A stretch of 64,000 bases of DNA from Kutzneria sp. 744 (GCF_000568255.1 NZ_KK037166.1:320312-384311); one strand, 5' to 3'; shown: positions 8,845 through 17,499, numbered from the stretch's first letter. Translations and numbers: made by a program. Notes: a model not told the origin generated them from the letters alone.

Positions 8845-9774
8845 CTATGCGCGGAGCGGACGATCATGACCCGCGCGCCGGCGGCTGATCAGCAGCACCA
8901 CGGCGGCCGCCAGGACGATGCCGAGCATGTTCACCACCAGCTGGACCAGCGAACCCACGCACCGGTCCCACTCGCCCACCACCGCCGCGACCACGGCGTA
9001 TCCGGCCGCGGGCACCGTCGTCACCGACACGAACACCCCGACCAGCGCCGCCGACTTCGCCGAGGTCATGGCCAGCATCCCGGCCGCCCCCGCCAGCAGC
9101 GCCACGATCAGCGAGTAGGGACCGACCTGGTAGACGAACTCGACCTGATGGGCCGCGAGCACGGTGTTGCGGTCGAACAGCCCAGCCAGTCCGGCCAGCA
9201 CCGTGACGCCGGCCGTCACCAGCATCGCCAGCGGGAATCCGACACCGAGCGCGACGCCCGCCCGCCGCAACAGATCCGTGCGCCGCCGCACCAGACCCAC
9301 CGCGATCGCCGCCAGCGGCCCGAACTCCGGCCCCACGATCATCGCCCCGACGATGGTCACCGCCGAGTTCGTGACCACGCCGACCGAGGCCAGCACGCAT
9401 GCCAGCGTCAGGAAGGACTGGAAGGTCACGCTCGGCTTGGACTCCTCGCCGGTCTTGGCCAGCAGCTCCTCCCACACCATGGCGTCCGCGCCGTCGCCCG
9501 GCGCCGCCAGCTCGGCCCGATCCGCCGCGTCCGACAACACGGTGTCGATCGTCTCCAGCGTGATGCCGCCGACATGGTCGAGGTCCAGGGCGCACAACGC
9601 GGCCACCACCTCGTCGACGGCCTCCCTGGCCACCGCCGCATCGACCACGTCACCCGGCGGCGCTATCGCGGCGTCCCGCAGCAACACGATGTGTGTGACG
9701 CCCGGCTGCGCACGCAGCACGTCAAGGGCTATGTCGGTCTGTCCATGAGGGACGATCAACCTGAGGTGCAGCAC
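8845..9774 (-). CDS. DUF389-family integral membrane protein
   Basis: This 309-residue protein starts at the GTG at 9774. A soluble N-terminal domain (LRLIVPHGQTD, VVDAAVAREAVDEVVAAL) is followed by at least five hydrophobic segments. The family's most conserved wording is present: TNSAVTIVGAMIVGPEFGPLAAIA. DUF389 proteins occur widely in actinobacteria and cyanobacteria, and their biochemical role is not established. The gene is divergent from the molybdopterin oxidoreductase with only 63 bases between start codons. No canonical Shine-Dalgarno is obvious, so the start has some uncertainty. Confidence 0.85.
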   Translation of the reverse strand: MLHLRLIVPHGQTDIALDVLRAQPGVTHIVLLRDAAIAPPGDVVDAAVAREAVDEVVAALCALDLDHVGGITLETIDTVLSDAADRAELAAPGDGADAMVWEELLAKTGEESKPSVTFQSFLTLACVLASVGVVTNSAVTIVGAMIVGPEFGPLAAIAVGLVRRRTDLLRRAGVALGVGFPLAMLVTAGVTVLAGLAGLFDRNTVLAAHQVEFVYQVGPYSLIVALLAGAAGMLAMTSAKSAALVGVFVSVTTVPAAGYAVVAAVVGEWDRCVGSLVQLVVNMLGIVLAAAVVLLISRRRAGHDRPLRA

Positions 9775-9803
9775 CCCCGAACCGTACCGGGCGGATCGGC
9801 CGT

Positions 9804-9830
9804 GAACCGATCGGTCGCCCATCGACGAAC
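9804..9830 (+). promoter_or_regulatory. ECF-type promoter GAACCG-N16-CGAAC
   Basis: GAACCG at 9804-9809 and CGAAC at 9826-9830 are followed by GGGGGA and the oxidoreductase ATG at 9838. The identical motif and 16-base spacing recur before three other units of this cluster. The short distance to the ATG means the transcript leader would be very short. Confidence 0.65.
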
Positions 9831-9837
9831 GGGGGAC

Positions 9838-11373
9838 ATGAACCAACGCTCCCCGCTGCTGCCGGTGACGGTCGCGATGGTCGTCGGCGTGCTCGGGGTC
9901 GGCGCCGCGCTGGCGGTCGGAGATCTGGTCGCGGCGTTCGTCGATCCCGACTCCTCCCCCTTCCTCGCGGTCGGCAACACCGCGATCGACCTGACCCCGT
10001 TGCCGCTCAAGGACTTCGCCGTCCGCACCTTCGGCACGTACGACAAGCTCGTGCTGCTGGCCGGCATGGGCGTGTTCCTGCTGGTCGCGGCCACGGCGGC
10101 CGGTGTGCTGTCCCGCCGCCGGCCGCTGCCGGGAACCGTGCTCGCCGTGCTGCTGGGCCTGCTCGGTGTGGTGGCGGTTCTCGTCCGACCGAACCTCACA
10201 CCGGTCGCCGTGGTGGCGCCGGCGGCCAGTCTTGTCGCCGGTGTGGCGGTGTTCCGCGGGCTGCACCGGCTGGCCGGCGGGGCGGACGCCGATGGCCCGT
10301 CGACGTCCGGACGTCGAGCGTTCCTGCTCGGGTCGCTCGGGACGCTCGTCGGCATCGGCCTGGCCGGCGCCGGCGGCCGGTTGCTGGTCGGCCGGGTGGA
10401 CGTGGAGGGCTCCCGGGCCAAGGTCACCCAGATGCTGGACAACCACAAGCAGCCGACGGTGCCGACCGGCGCGGACTTCGCCTCGGACGGCACGCCCACG
10501 TTCCTCACCCCGAACGACAAGTTCTACCGCGTGGACACCGCGCTGTCGGTTCCTCAGCTGCGGGCCGAGGATTGGACGCTGCGGGTGCACGGCCTGGTCG
10601 AGCGCGAGCTGAACCTCACCTTCGCCGACGTCATGGCGATGAACCTGGTGACCCGGACGATCACCATGACCTGTGTGTCCAATGAGGTCGGCGGACCGTA
10701 CGTCTCCACGGCGAACTTCACCGGCGTGCTGCTGCGCGATCTGCTGGCCGTAGCCGGCGTCAAGGCGGGCGCGGACCAGGTCCTGTCGTCCAGTGTGGAC
10801 GGATACAGCGCGGGCAGCCCCGTGTCGTCGGTGCTGGATCCGCGTCGGGACGCGATGCTGGCCGTCGGCATGAACGGCCAGGCTCTGCCGCCCGAGCACG
10901 GTTTTCCGGCACGACTGGTGGTGCCCGGCATCTACGGCTACGCCTCGGCGACCAAGTGGCTCAAGGACATCGAGCTCACCACGTTCGCCGCGAAGAAGCA
11001 GTACTGGGTGCCGCGCGGGTACCGCGAACGTGCACCGGTCAAGACCGAGGCACGCATAGACATGCCGCAGGGCCTGCAATCCCTGCCCGGCGGCAGAGTT
11101 GTGGTGGCCGGGATCGCCTGGGCGCAGACCAAGGGCATCGCCAAGGTCGAGCTACAGATGGACGGCGGGCCGTGGCAGGAGGCAGATCTCGCCGTGACCG
11201 TCAACGCCGAGACCTGGCGGATGTGGCGCAAGGTCTACGACCTGAAACCGGGCACCCACACGGTGATCAGCCGTGCCACGGACACAGGCGGCTACACCCA
11301 GACCCGTGACCGGGTCGGCCCGATCCCCGACGGCGCCACCGGCTGGCACACGATTGTCTTCACCACCAGCTGA
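9838..11373 (+). CDS. Membrane-anchored molybdopterin-dependent oxidoreductase (sulfite-oxidase fold)
   Basis: This 511-residue protein carries three or four N-terminal membrane segments. A short RR-containing stretch (SGRRAFLLGS) precedes another hydrophobic segment, which could act as an export signal for the extracytoplasmic part. The sulfite oxidase-type molybdopterin domain follows, with the molybdenum ligand Cys279 in TMTCVSNEVGG. The C-terminal dimerisation/Ig-like domain (KVELQMDGGPWQEADL, WHTIVF) ends the protein. Such enzymes resemble YedY/MsrP and may repair oxidised sulfur compounds outside the membrane. The gene belongs to the SigK-like regulon by its promoter and by synteny with FAS1, sigma and anti-sigma genes. 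Confidence 0.92.
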   Translation: MNQRSPLLPVTVAMVVGVLGVGAALAVGDLVAAFVDPDSSPFLAVGNTAIDLTPLPLKDFAVRTFGTYDKLVLLAGMGVFLLVAATAAGVLSRRRPLPGTVLAVLLGLLGVVAVLVRPNLTPVAVVAPAASLVAGVAVFRGLHRLAGGADADGPSTSGRRAFLLGSLGTLVGIGLAGAGGRLLVGRVDVEGSRAKVTQMLDNHKQPTVPTGADFASDGTPTFLTPNDKFYRVDTALSVPQLRAEDWTLRVHGLVERELNLTFADVMAMNLVTRTITMTCVSNEVGGPYVSTANFTGVLLRDLLAVAGVKAGADQVLSSSVDGYSAGSPVSSVLDPRRDAMLAVGMNGQALPPEHGFPARLVVPGIYGYASATKWLKDIELTTFAAKKQYWVPRGYRERAPVKTEARIDMPQGLQSLPGGRVVVAGIAWAQTKGIAKVELQMDGGPWQEADLAVTVNAETWRMWRKVYDLKPGTHTVISRATDTGGYTQTRDRVGPIPDGATGWHTIVFTTS

Positions 11374-11408
11374 TCTCACGCCGTGACCGAAGCGTTACCC
11401 ACGGGATC

Positions 11409-11435
11409 GAACCGCGAACGCGGCGAGTTCCGAAC
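11409..11435 (+). promoter_or_regulatory. ECF-type promoter GAACCG-N16-CGAAC
   Basis: GAACCG at 11409-11414 and CGAAC at 11431-11435, with the same 16-base spacing as at the other regulon members. It would give a leader of about 65-70 bases to the FAS1 lipoprotein gene. Confidence 0.65.
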
Positions 11436-11509
11436 ACAGGGCAGACACCAGATGATGCTCCCCGAACGGCCGGGGCATCGACAATCCATCTATTCTGGAG
11501 TGATTCCGC

Positions 11510-12154
11510 ATGCGCACCTTCCCTCGCGTCGCCGCCACCGCCGTCATCGCGGCCGCCGGCATTTCCCTTGCCGCCTGCGGCAACGGCTCGAACTCCACCG
11601 CCTCGGGCGGCAGCACCACCACCTCGGCCATGCCGACCACCACGATGTCCACTTCGGACGGAATCACCAAGACCAGCGACACCTTCGGCCCGGCCTGCGG
11701 CCAGATTCCCGCCGACGGCAAGGGCTCCCTCAACGGCATGGCGTCCGACCCGGTCGCCACCGCCGCCAGCAACAACCCACTGCTGACCAAGCTCGTCGCC
11801 GCCGTCGGCGCCGCCAACCTGGGCGACACGCTGAACTCACAGAAGGCGATCACCGTGTTCGCGCCGTACGACCCGGCCTTCGACGCGCTGGGCGCGGACA
11901 AGTTCGCCGCGCTGGCCAAGGACCCGGCCACCCTCGCGCCGATCCTGCAGTACCACGTGCTGCCCACCCGCATGGACGCCGACGGCCTCATCGCCGCCGG
12001 GTCGGAGAAGACGTTGCAGGGCGCCGACGTGAAGATCACCGGCGACAAGAGCTCCGGCATGATGGTCAACGGCGCGAAGGTGCTGTGCGGCAACATCCCC
12101 ACCGGCAACGCCACCGTCTTCGTCATCGACAAGGTCCTCACCCCGGGCAGCTGA
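11510..12154 (+). CDS. FAS1 (fasciclin) domain lipoprotein, MPT70/MPT83-like
   Basis: This 214-residue protein has a lipoprotein signal with lipobox LAAC (Cys23), then a Ser/Thr-rich linker. One FAS1 domain follows (ITVFAPYDPAFDAL, LQYHVLPTRMDADGL, and a VFVIDKVLTP end). It is expected on the outer face of the membrane. In mycobacteria the related MPT70/MPT83 proteins are controlled by SigK/RskA. Here the gene lies directly upstream of a sigma and an RskA-like anti-sigma gene and has the shared promoter. CTGGAG gives a usable ribosome site before the ATG. A strong terminator follows. Confidence 0.93.
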   Translation: MRTFPRVAATAVIAAAGISLAACGNGSNSTASGGSTTTSAMPTTTMSTSDGITKTSDTFGPACGQIPADGKGSLNGMASDPVATAASNNPLLTKLVAAVGAANLGDTLNSQKAITVFAPYDPAFDALGADKFAALAKDPATLAPILQYHVLPTRMDADGLIAAGSEKTLQGADVKITGDKSSGMMVNGAKVLCGNIPTGNATVFVIDKVLTPGS

Positions 12155-12168
12155 ACATCGCCCCCAGC

Positions 12169-12200
12169 GAAGGCCCCGGCGCACCCACGCCGGGGTCTTC
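12169..12200 (+). terminator. Rho-independent-like hairpin after the FAS1 gene
   Basis: GAAGGCCCCGGCG at 12169-12181 pairs with CGCCGGGGTCTTC at 12188-12200, with one mismatch or wobble and a 6-base loop. It begins 14 bases past the FAS1 stop codon and separates that gene from the sigma-factor promoter. Confidence 0.8.
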
Positions 12201-12243
12201 GCGTTGCCGCACAAGGCAATTCACGAGTGCGTAGGGATCGACC

Positions 12244-12270
12244 GAACCGGATTGCCGGGCAGGACCGAAC
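12244..12270 (+). promoter_or_regulatory. ECF-type promoter GAACCG-N16-CGAAC (autoregulatory)
   Basis: GAACCG at 12244-12249 and CGAAC at 12266-12270 lie just before the sigma-factor ATG at 12290. Because the motif matches the promoters of the neighbouring targets, the sigma factor most likely transcribes its own operon. Confidence 0.65.
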
Positions 12271-12289
12271 ACGTGAGGTGACGATCAGC

Positions 12290-12907
12290 ATGGACGCCGA
12301 GTCGACCACCGGGAGCCGGGCCGCCGACGCGGACCTGGTGACGGCCGTGGCCGCCGGCGACCAGGACGCGTTCGCGGCCCTCTACGACCGGTACTGCCGC
12401 CAGGCCTACTCCCTGGCCCGGCGGGTCTGCGTCGACCCCGAGTACGCCGAGGAAGCCGTGCAGGAGGCGTTTCTCGCCTTCTGGCGGGAGCCGGGCCGGT
12501 TCGACCCGGACCGGGGCGGCTTCGCCGGCTGGCTGCTCACGCTCGTGCACCATCGGTCGGTCGACGTCGTGCGGCGGCAAGCCGTGCACCGCAAACGCAA
12601 CCTGCTCGGCGGCGACGAGATCACCGCCCAGGCCCTGCCGGCCGAGCCCGGCGCGGACGAGAAGGCGATGAGCCGGGTGGTCGGCGGCCTGGTCCGCAAG
12701 GCCCTCGGCCAGCTGTCGGCCGACCAGCGGCAGGTCATCGCCCTGGCCTATCTCGGCGGCTACACCCAGACCGAGGTCTCCTCGATCACCGGGCTGCCGT
12801 TGGGCACGGTCAAGTCACGGACCTTCGCGGGCATGAAACACCTGCGCTCCCTGCTGTCCACCCTGTCCGGCGGTCGGCGTCATGAGAACTGGATGGAGGT
12901 GCAGTGA
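12290..12907 (+). CDS. sigK: SigK-like extracytoplasmic-function sigma factor
   Basis: The 205-residue start at ATG 12290 is preferred because an upstream ATG at 12227 lies before the promoter itself. Region 2 (DAFAALYDRYCRQAYSLARR, then AEEAVQEAFLAFW) and region 4 (LGGYTQTEVSSITGLPLGTVKSR) are clear. Its neighbours (RskA-like anti-sigma, FAS1 lipoprotein, molybdopterin enzyme) match the actinobacterial SigK group. The stop overlaps the anti-sigma ATG by one base, so the two proteins are produced together. The symbol is by family and context, not by strict orthology. Confidence 0.88.
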   Translation: MDAESTTGSRAADADLVTAVAAGDQDAFAALYDRYCRQAYSLARRVCVDPEYAEEAVQEAFLAFWREPGRFDPDRGGFAGWLLTLVHHRSVDVVRRQAVHRKRNLLGGDEITAQALPAEPGADEKAMSRVVGGLVRKALGQLSADQRQVIALAYLGGYTQTEVSSITGLPLGTVKSRTFAGMKHLRSLLSTLSGGRRHENWMEVQ

Positions 12908-13671
12908 TGGACGCGGTCCGCGAACACGGGCGCTGTGCCCACCGGGAGAACGCGGTGGGCTGGGCGCTGTACGCGCTGGGGCTCGACGAGGAACACGCCC
13001 TTCGCGCGCACCTCCAGACCTGCGCGGAATGCCGGGCGACCGTTCGGGAGGCCGAGCAGGTCGCCGCCTTGATGGGCCACGCCGTCCCGCAGCACGAACC
13101 GCCCTCGGCCCTGCGCGCACGCCTGATGGTCGCGATCAACGACACGCCCCGAGCGCCACGGCCTTTGTCGCTCGACCTCGCCCGCCAGAAACGGCAACGG
13201 CGCGGCCGTGGGCTGCTGGCCGCTGCCGCGGCCGTCGTGGTCGTGCTCGGCGGCGTGACCACCGTGCTCGGCGTGCAGGTCAGCCAACTCAACCACCAGC
13301 AGCAGGCCCAGGCCGCCGGCGACGCCATGGTCCAGTCCATCGTCGCCGACCCGACGGCGAAGCGGGCCGTGCTGACCAACTCCGCCGGCAAGCCCACCGC
13401 GATGCTGATCACCAGCGCGTCCGGCTCGGTCGTGGTGCCGCTCGGCCTCACGCCGAACGGCCGCAACCAGCAGTACGTGGCGTGGGGCCTGCACGACGCC
13501 GCCGGTCCCAGCGCCCTGGCCTCGTTCGACGTCCCCGCCGACAGCCTCCGGCCCATCGTCGTCGACGTCCCGGCCTCGGCCCGCGGCCTGGCCCGGTTCG
13601 CGATCTCCTTGGAACCGGGCCGGGTCATGCCCCAGAAGCCGACCGACGTGATTGCCAGCGGCTCGGCCTGA
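12907..13671 (+). CDS. rskA: RskA-like transmembrane anti-sigma factor
   Basis: This 254-residue protein is coupled to the sigma gene. The N-terminal anti-sigma domain has a zinc-finger-like arrangement (CAHRENAVGWALYALG, then HLQTCAECR). One transmembrane helix lies at about residues 102-124. An extracytoplasmic RskA domain follows (NGRNQQYVAWGLHDAAGP, VPADSLRPIVVDVP, FAISLEPG). It should hold the sigma factor at the membrane until regulated proteolysis. Its stop codon lies only a few bases from the broken end of the convergent chitinase gene. Confidence 0.9.
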   Translation: MDAVREHGRCAHRENAVGWALYALGLDEEHALRAHLQTCAECRATVREAEQVAALMGHAVPQHEPPSALRARLMVAINDTPRAPRPLSLDLARQKRQRRGRGLLAAAAAVVVVLGGVTTVLGVQVSQLNHQQQAQAAGDAMVQSIVADPTAKRAVLTNSAGKPTAMLITSASGSVVVPLGLTPNGRNQQYVAWGLHDAAGPSALASFDVPADSLRPIVVDVPASARGLARFAISLEPGRVMPQKPTDVIASGSA

Positions 13672-14414
13672 GCGGGGTCGTCCGCGATCCGGTTGTAGTT
13701 GTCGACCCGGCTCTGGACCTGGGCCGGATTGCGGCCGTCGCACTCGAGACTGCCGTTGATGCTGCGGATGGTCCGCCCGAAGCCGGCGCCGTTGACCATC
13801 GCGTTGTGCCCGGTCATGCTGCCGGGACCGGTCTGCGTCATCCAGTACCAGAGGCCGGTCTTCCACGAGATCGCGGAGTCCTGCTCGACCAGGTGCGGGT
13901 TGCCCAGCAGGTTGATGCCCAGCGCGTCGCCGGCCGCCTGGTAGTTGAAGTTCCAGCTGAGCTGGATCGGGCCGCGGCCGTAGTAGGCGAAGGTGCCGGC
14001 CGGGCAGCCGTAGGACTGGCTGGCGTCGCAGTGGTTGCCGGACTTGTCGATCTCCGTGACGTAGACCAGGTTCCCGGTCTCATGGGCCACGTTGGCCAGG
14101 AACGCCGCGGCTTCCTGCTTCTTCACGGTGTCGCTGCCGGTGGTGGCGAACGCCGGGCAGGCGCTCATCGCCGAGACCAGCCCGCTGTAGGTGTAGAAGC
14201 CGTTCCGGCCGGGGAACAGCGAGTTGAACTGCGACTCGCTGACGACAAAACCACCGCCGCCACCCCCGCCGCTGCCCGGGGCGTTCCACTTCTGGTTGTC
14301 GACGCACTTGCCGGCGATGCCGGTGATCGAGCCCGTGGCCGCTTGCGCCGGCAGGGCTGGCAGGACGACCGTGGCGATGACGGCGGCCGCGCCGGCGAGC
14401 GCCCGCCTGGCCAC
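13672..14414 (-). pseudogene. Secreted GH19 chitinase, 3' end lost
   Basis: The minus-strand reading shows a signal peptide (LAGAAAVIATVVLPALPAQA), a short ITGIAGKCVD/NQKW remnant, a glycine linker and a GH19 catalytic domain. The domain includes FLANVAHETGNL with the catalytic Glu, YYGRGPIQLSWNFNY and NPAQVQSRVDNYNRI. Family members end about 12-16 residues later. Here homology stops at NYNRI, next to the rskA stop, and the frame stays open antisense through rskA to 12810. A deletion joint is the likely cause. Most of the fold is intact, so some activity is possible. The GTG at 14414 is the best start but has a weak ribosome site. Confidence 0.7.
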
Positions 14415-14683
14415 GGCGGTCGTTTCGTCGCGGAGGCCCGCGACCTCACGTCTGACAGCGACGCGTTGTCCCCGAACGACTCCAGCACCACCCGCAGTTG
14501 CTGCCGATGGCAACAACGCACCTGCCCGGAAACGGGCCCGGGCACAACGGGGCCTTAACTGTCCACACTGGACGAACGACGGCAAAGGCGCTGCGCGATC
14601 TGGTGACCGAGCTTCCGAAGGCCGCGGACCTCGACGTTCGTTGGTAGCGAGCCGCCGAGGTCCCGCCGGCCGTGGCAGAGCCG

Positions 14684-16189
14684 TCAGTGGGTGATGAGGT
14701 CGAACTCCTCCCACGGGCCGACCGCCGTGCGGTTGGCGATCAGCGCCGAGGCGCCGGCGTTCTCCGCGGTGACGAGGTGCTGGTTGTTGTACGCGCGCAG
14801 GGTCACGCTGCCGTCGGGGTTGTGCAGCAGGTAGAAGGTCTCCCAGGGCCCGGGGCCGCCACGGTTGGCGATCAGCGGCGCAGAGCCGTTGCTCTCCGCG
14901 GTGACCCAGTTGTTGTCCGAGTGCGCCCGCAGACCGATGGTGCCATCGGTGTCGGTGAACATGTCGAAGGTCTCGGCCGGGCCAACGGTGGTGGCATCCG
15001 CGATCAACGAGGTGGTGTTGTTGGGCGCGTCGACGTATTTGCCGTTGGCGTGGGCCCGGAAACTCACCACGGACGTGCTGCGGTGGAACGTGGTGGTGTT
15101 GTTGGCGTAGCCGGCCGCGACCAGGTCGGCCTGCACCGCGCTCTCGGTGGCGTCGGAGGGGAAGCCGGCCGTGACCGCGCCTTCGAAGAACTCACCCTTG
15201 CCCAAGGTGCTGTTGTCGCCGCCGGTGCCCAGCTCGATGGAGGGCTGCACCTTCATCGGGTTGTAGCCGTTGGGCAGGGCACCCGCGTACGAGGTGGTCA
15301 ACCCGCCGGACTGGCCGTTGCCGTACTTGAGCGTGAAGTTCGTGGTGCCGTTGTTCTTCTCCCAGGCCGAGACGAACATGCCGGTCTCGCTCTGGATGTT
15401 CGTGGGGTTCCGGCCGTTGTCGCTGAAGTACATGCCGTTCTCGAGGTCGCCGCCGACCCAGGGCCCCGGACCGGTGCAGCCGCCGACCCAGCACGCGGAT
15501 CCGTAGTAGATCGCGTTCATGGTGGCGTTGCCGTCGTCGGAGTCGTTGGTCTCGGCCGAACCGAAGTCGAAGCAGCAGGAACCGCTGGTGAGCTGGGACG
15601 AGGTCATCATGTACATGCCCTCGGGCTGCGCGCCGGTGGGCACGTTGCGGGCGGCGTTGTTGCGGTATCCGGTGCCGATGTCGTTGACCAGCACGCCGTA
15701 CGCCGGCTGGCCGCCGATCGTCACGGGCAGCGCCATCGCGTTCGCGCCGATGTCCGCGCCGTTCGGGCCGGGCCCGTTGAGCCCGCCCGAGCAACCCGCG
15801 CAGGACGTGCCCGGGGAGATGGGCATGTGGTTGGCGTTGGCGGTCTGGTCGTAGAGCTGAGTGATGGTGCAGGTCGTGCCGGCGCAGAAGGAGACCTGCG
15901 GCGCGGAGTTCACCACACCGCCGGCCGAGCGCAGTCCGACGTTCACCGTGCCGCCGTCCGAGGCGCGCTTGATCTGGTACAGCGGGCCGCCGTAGGACGC
16001 GAACAGCGCTCGCGTGGTGCTGTAGGCCGCCACGCACGGCGTGCCGCCGGACGCGTAGATGTCGCAAGCCTTTTGCGTCGCCGCAGCAGCGGTCTGAGTG
16101 GTCGTCAGGCCGATTACCGGCAGGGCCAACGCCAGCAGCAGCGCGATCAGCAGCCGCATGCGCCGTCGGAGTGTGGGCAGGGCGTGCAC
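14684..16189 (-). CDS. Secreted GH54 alpha-L-arabinofuranosidase with C-terminal beta-trefoil repeats
   Basis: This 501-residue protein starts at the GTG at 16189 after GGAGGTTTTC. A signal peptide ends around TQTAAAA. The catalytic domain is GH54-like: the vicinal cysteine pair and presumed nucleophile Glu occur in SCCFDFGSAETND, and the acidic general acid is expected further on. The C-terminal about 130 residues form three repeats (VVSFRAHANGKYVDA, IGLRAHSDNNWVTAE, VTLRAYNNQHLVTAE), a fascin/AbfB-like beta-trefoil that probably binds arabinose side chains. It is secreted to attack arabinoxylan or arabinan. It lies downstream of two inverted repeats that may bind a sugar-responsive repressor. 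Confidence 0.88.
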   Translation of the reverse strand: MHALPTLRRRMRLLIALLLALALPVIGLTTTQTAAAATQKACDIYASGGTPCVAAYSTTRALFASYGGPLYQIKRASDGGTVNVGLRSAGGVVNSAPQVSFCAGTTCTITQLYDQTANANHMPISPGTSCAGCSGGLNGPGPNGADIGANAMALPVTIGGQPAYGVLVNDIGTGYRNNAARNVPTGAQPEGMYMMTSSQLTSGSCCFDFGSAETNDSDDGNATMNAIYYGSACWVGGCTGPGPWVGGDLENGMYFSDNGRNPTNIQSETGMFVSAWEKNNGTTNFTLKYGNGQSGGLTTSYAGALPNGYNPMKVQPSIELGTGGDNSTLGKGEFFEGAVTAGFPSDATESAVQADLVAAGYANNTTTFHRSTSVVSFRAHANGKYVDAPNNTTSLIADATTVGPAETFDMFTDTDGTIGLRAHSDNNWVTAESNGSAPLIANRGGPGPWETFYLLHNPDGSVTLRAYNNQHLVTAENAGASALIANRTAVGPWEEFDLITH

Positions 16190-16581
16190 GAAAACCTCCG
16201 TCGTCGTTGTCGGGAGTCATCGGGACAGCGCTTCGCGGCGGTCAGCAGCCGCGCGAGCAGGGTGAGCGCCCTCCCTGTGGTGCAGCGCATGTTCGACCGG
16301 CTTTAGACCTAAGTCAAGAGGATCACCGGCGTTTTGCCCCGACATTGAACGACATACGAAACAAACCCTGCGACGGATTTCCAGGAAACCGACAACACAA
16401 GACGTTGTTTTGCGTAAAACCAGCGCAAAAGCGCCGCATCGACCGGCGGCGCGAACTGCTCAACGTGGTGAACACCGCGGCGCATGAGGCCGGCCACGCC
16501 TTGGCCAGCTGCCTACGTTGGCCGGCCTCGGCGCGGCCGCGCTGCTGTGGCCTTGACTTGCCGAGGATCGCGTCGCCGTCC
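16190..16581. other. Gene-free stretch upstream of the arabinofuranosidase with two inverted repeats
   Basis: No convincing gene is seen. The stretch contains a lower-GC part (about 16300-16430) with TTTCC-A-GGAAA at 16378-16388 and TTTTGCG-N9-CGCAAAA at 16408-16430. Both are perfect inverted repeats and are candidate operators or catabolite-type sites for the arabinofuranosidase gene, whose start is at 16189. Short frames here lack family likeness. Confidence 0.5.
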
Positions 16582-17499
16582 TCACGGGCGAACGCGGATG
16601 ATCGTCTTCCCCCTGACCCGCTCCGTCGGGTTGAAGGCGGCGACGGCATCGTCGAGGCTCGCGACGTTGCCGATGAGTGTTCGCAGTCGACAGTCCCGCA
16701 CCCGCTGCGCGATCTCACCCAGCTGGGCGCGGTCGGCCTCGACGACGAAGTCGATCGCCAGGCCGTCGGCGGGTCGAGTCTCGGGCGGGCCGGCGATGGT
16801 CACCAGGGTTCCTCCGGCTCGGATCAGGCCCACGGACCGCTTCTGAACCTCTCCGCCGAAAACGTCGAACACCAGATCGACGCCGCCGACGTCTTCCAAC
16901 CTGTCGTTCTCGAGGTCGACGAAGTCGTGCGCGCCGAAGCCGAGCGCGGTCTCCCGGTCGGCGGCACGTCCGGTGCCTATGACATGGGCGCCGGCTTCGC
17001 GGGCCAGCTGCGTCACCACCGAACCGACTCCACCGGCCGCGCCGTGCACCAGGACGCTCTGCCCCATCTGAAGGCGGCCGTGCACGAACAATCCCTGCCA
17101 CGCGGTCAGACCCGAGATCGGAAGGCTCGCGCCGACCGTGAAGTCGATGTCGCCGGGCAGCGGCGCGAGATTGCGCGCCTCGACGGCCACGTACTCGGCC
17201 AGGGTGCCGTCACGCGTCCAGTCCGTGAGGCCGAACACCCGCTGCCCCACCGACAGACCCGTTGTGCCATAACCGAGAGCGCTGACCACGCCGGCCAGCT
17301 CGTGCCCGGGAATCGACGGCGTCCGATCACGCTCGAGGCGGTCGGTCCAGGTCGTGTCCCACTCCAGCTCCCCCGGAGTGAACCCCGACGCGTGAACCTC
17401 AACCAGCACATCGTTTCCCGCCGCCGCGGGCTGCGGTCGTTCCGCCAGCGTCATCCCGGCCGTTCCCGCGGCCTGATCCGACACCACAATCGCCTTCAT
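16582..17499 (-). CDS. NADP-dependent MDR-family oxidoreductase (quinone-oxidoreductase-like)
   Basis: This 305-residue zinc-independent medium-chain dehydrogenase/reductase has a GroES-like N-terminal domain (PSIPGHELAGVVSALG) and the cofactor motif HGAAGGVGS in the Rossmann domain. The cysteine and histidine zinc ligands are missing, as in quinone oxidoreductases. It probably reduces quinones or other electrophilic carbonyls. The ATG at 17499 follows GGGAAGGTGCCGG. It lies downstream of the MocR-type regulator gene but has its own composite operator-promoter at 17549-17610, which is shared with two other units. Confidence 0.9.
   Translation of the reverse strand: MKAIVVSDQAAGTAGMTLAERPQPAAAGNDVLVEVHASGFTPGELEWDTTWTDRLERDRTPSIPGHELAGVVSALGYGTTGLSVGQRVFGLTDWTRDGTLAEYVAVEARNLAPLPGDIDFTVGASLPISGLTAWQGLFVHGRLQMGQSVLVHGAAGGVGSVVTQLAREAGAHVIGTGRAADRETALGFGAHDFVDLENDRLEDVGGVDLVFDVFGGEVQKRSVGLIRAGGTLVTIAGPPETRPADGLAIDFVVEADRAQLGEIAQRVRDCRLRTLIGNVASLDDAVAAFNPTERVRGKTIIRVRP

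Noticed and set aside
8845-11079. Very long minus-strand frame across the molybdopterin oxidoreductase
   Set aside because: Only the part below 9774 encodes DUF389; the upstream part is an antisense shadow with low-complexity His/Arg-rich sequence.
12810-13671. Continuation of the chitinase frame antisense through rskA and sigK
   Set aside because: The translated tail has no family likeness and opposes two well-supported genes; the open frame is explained by loss of the chitinase stop codon.
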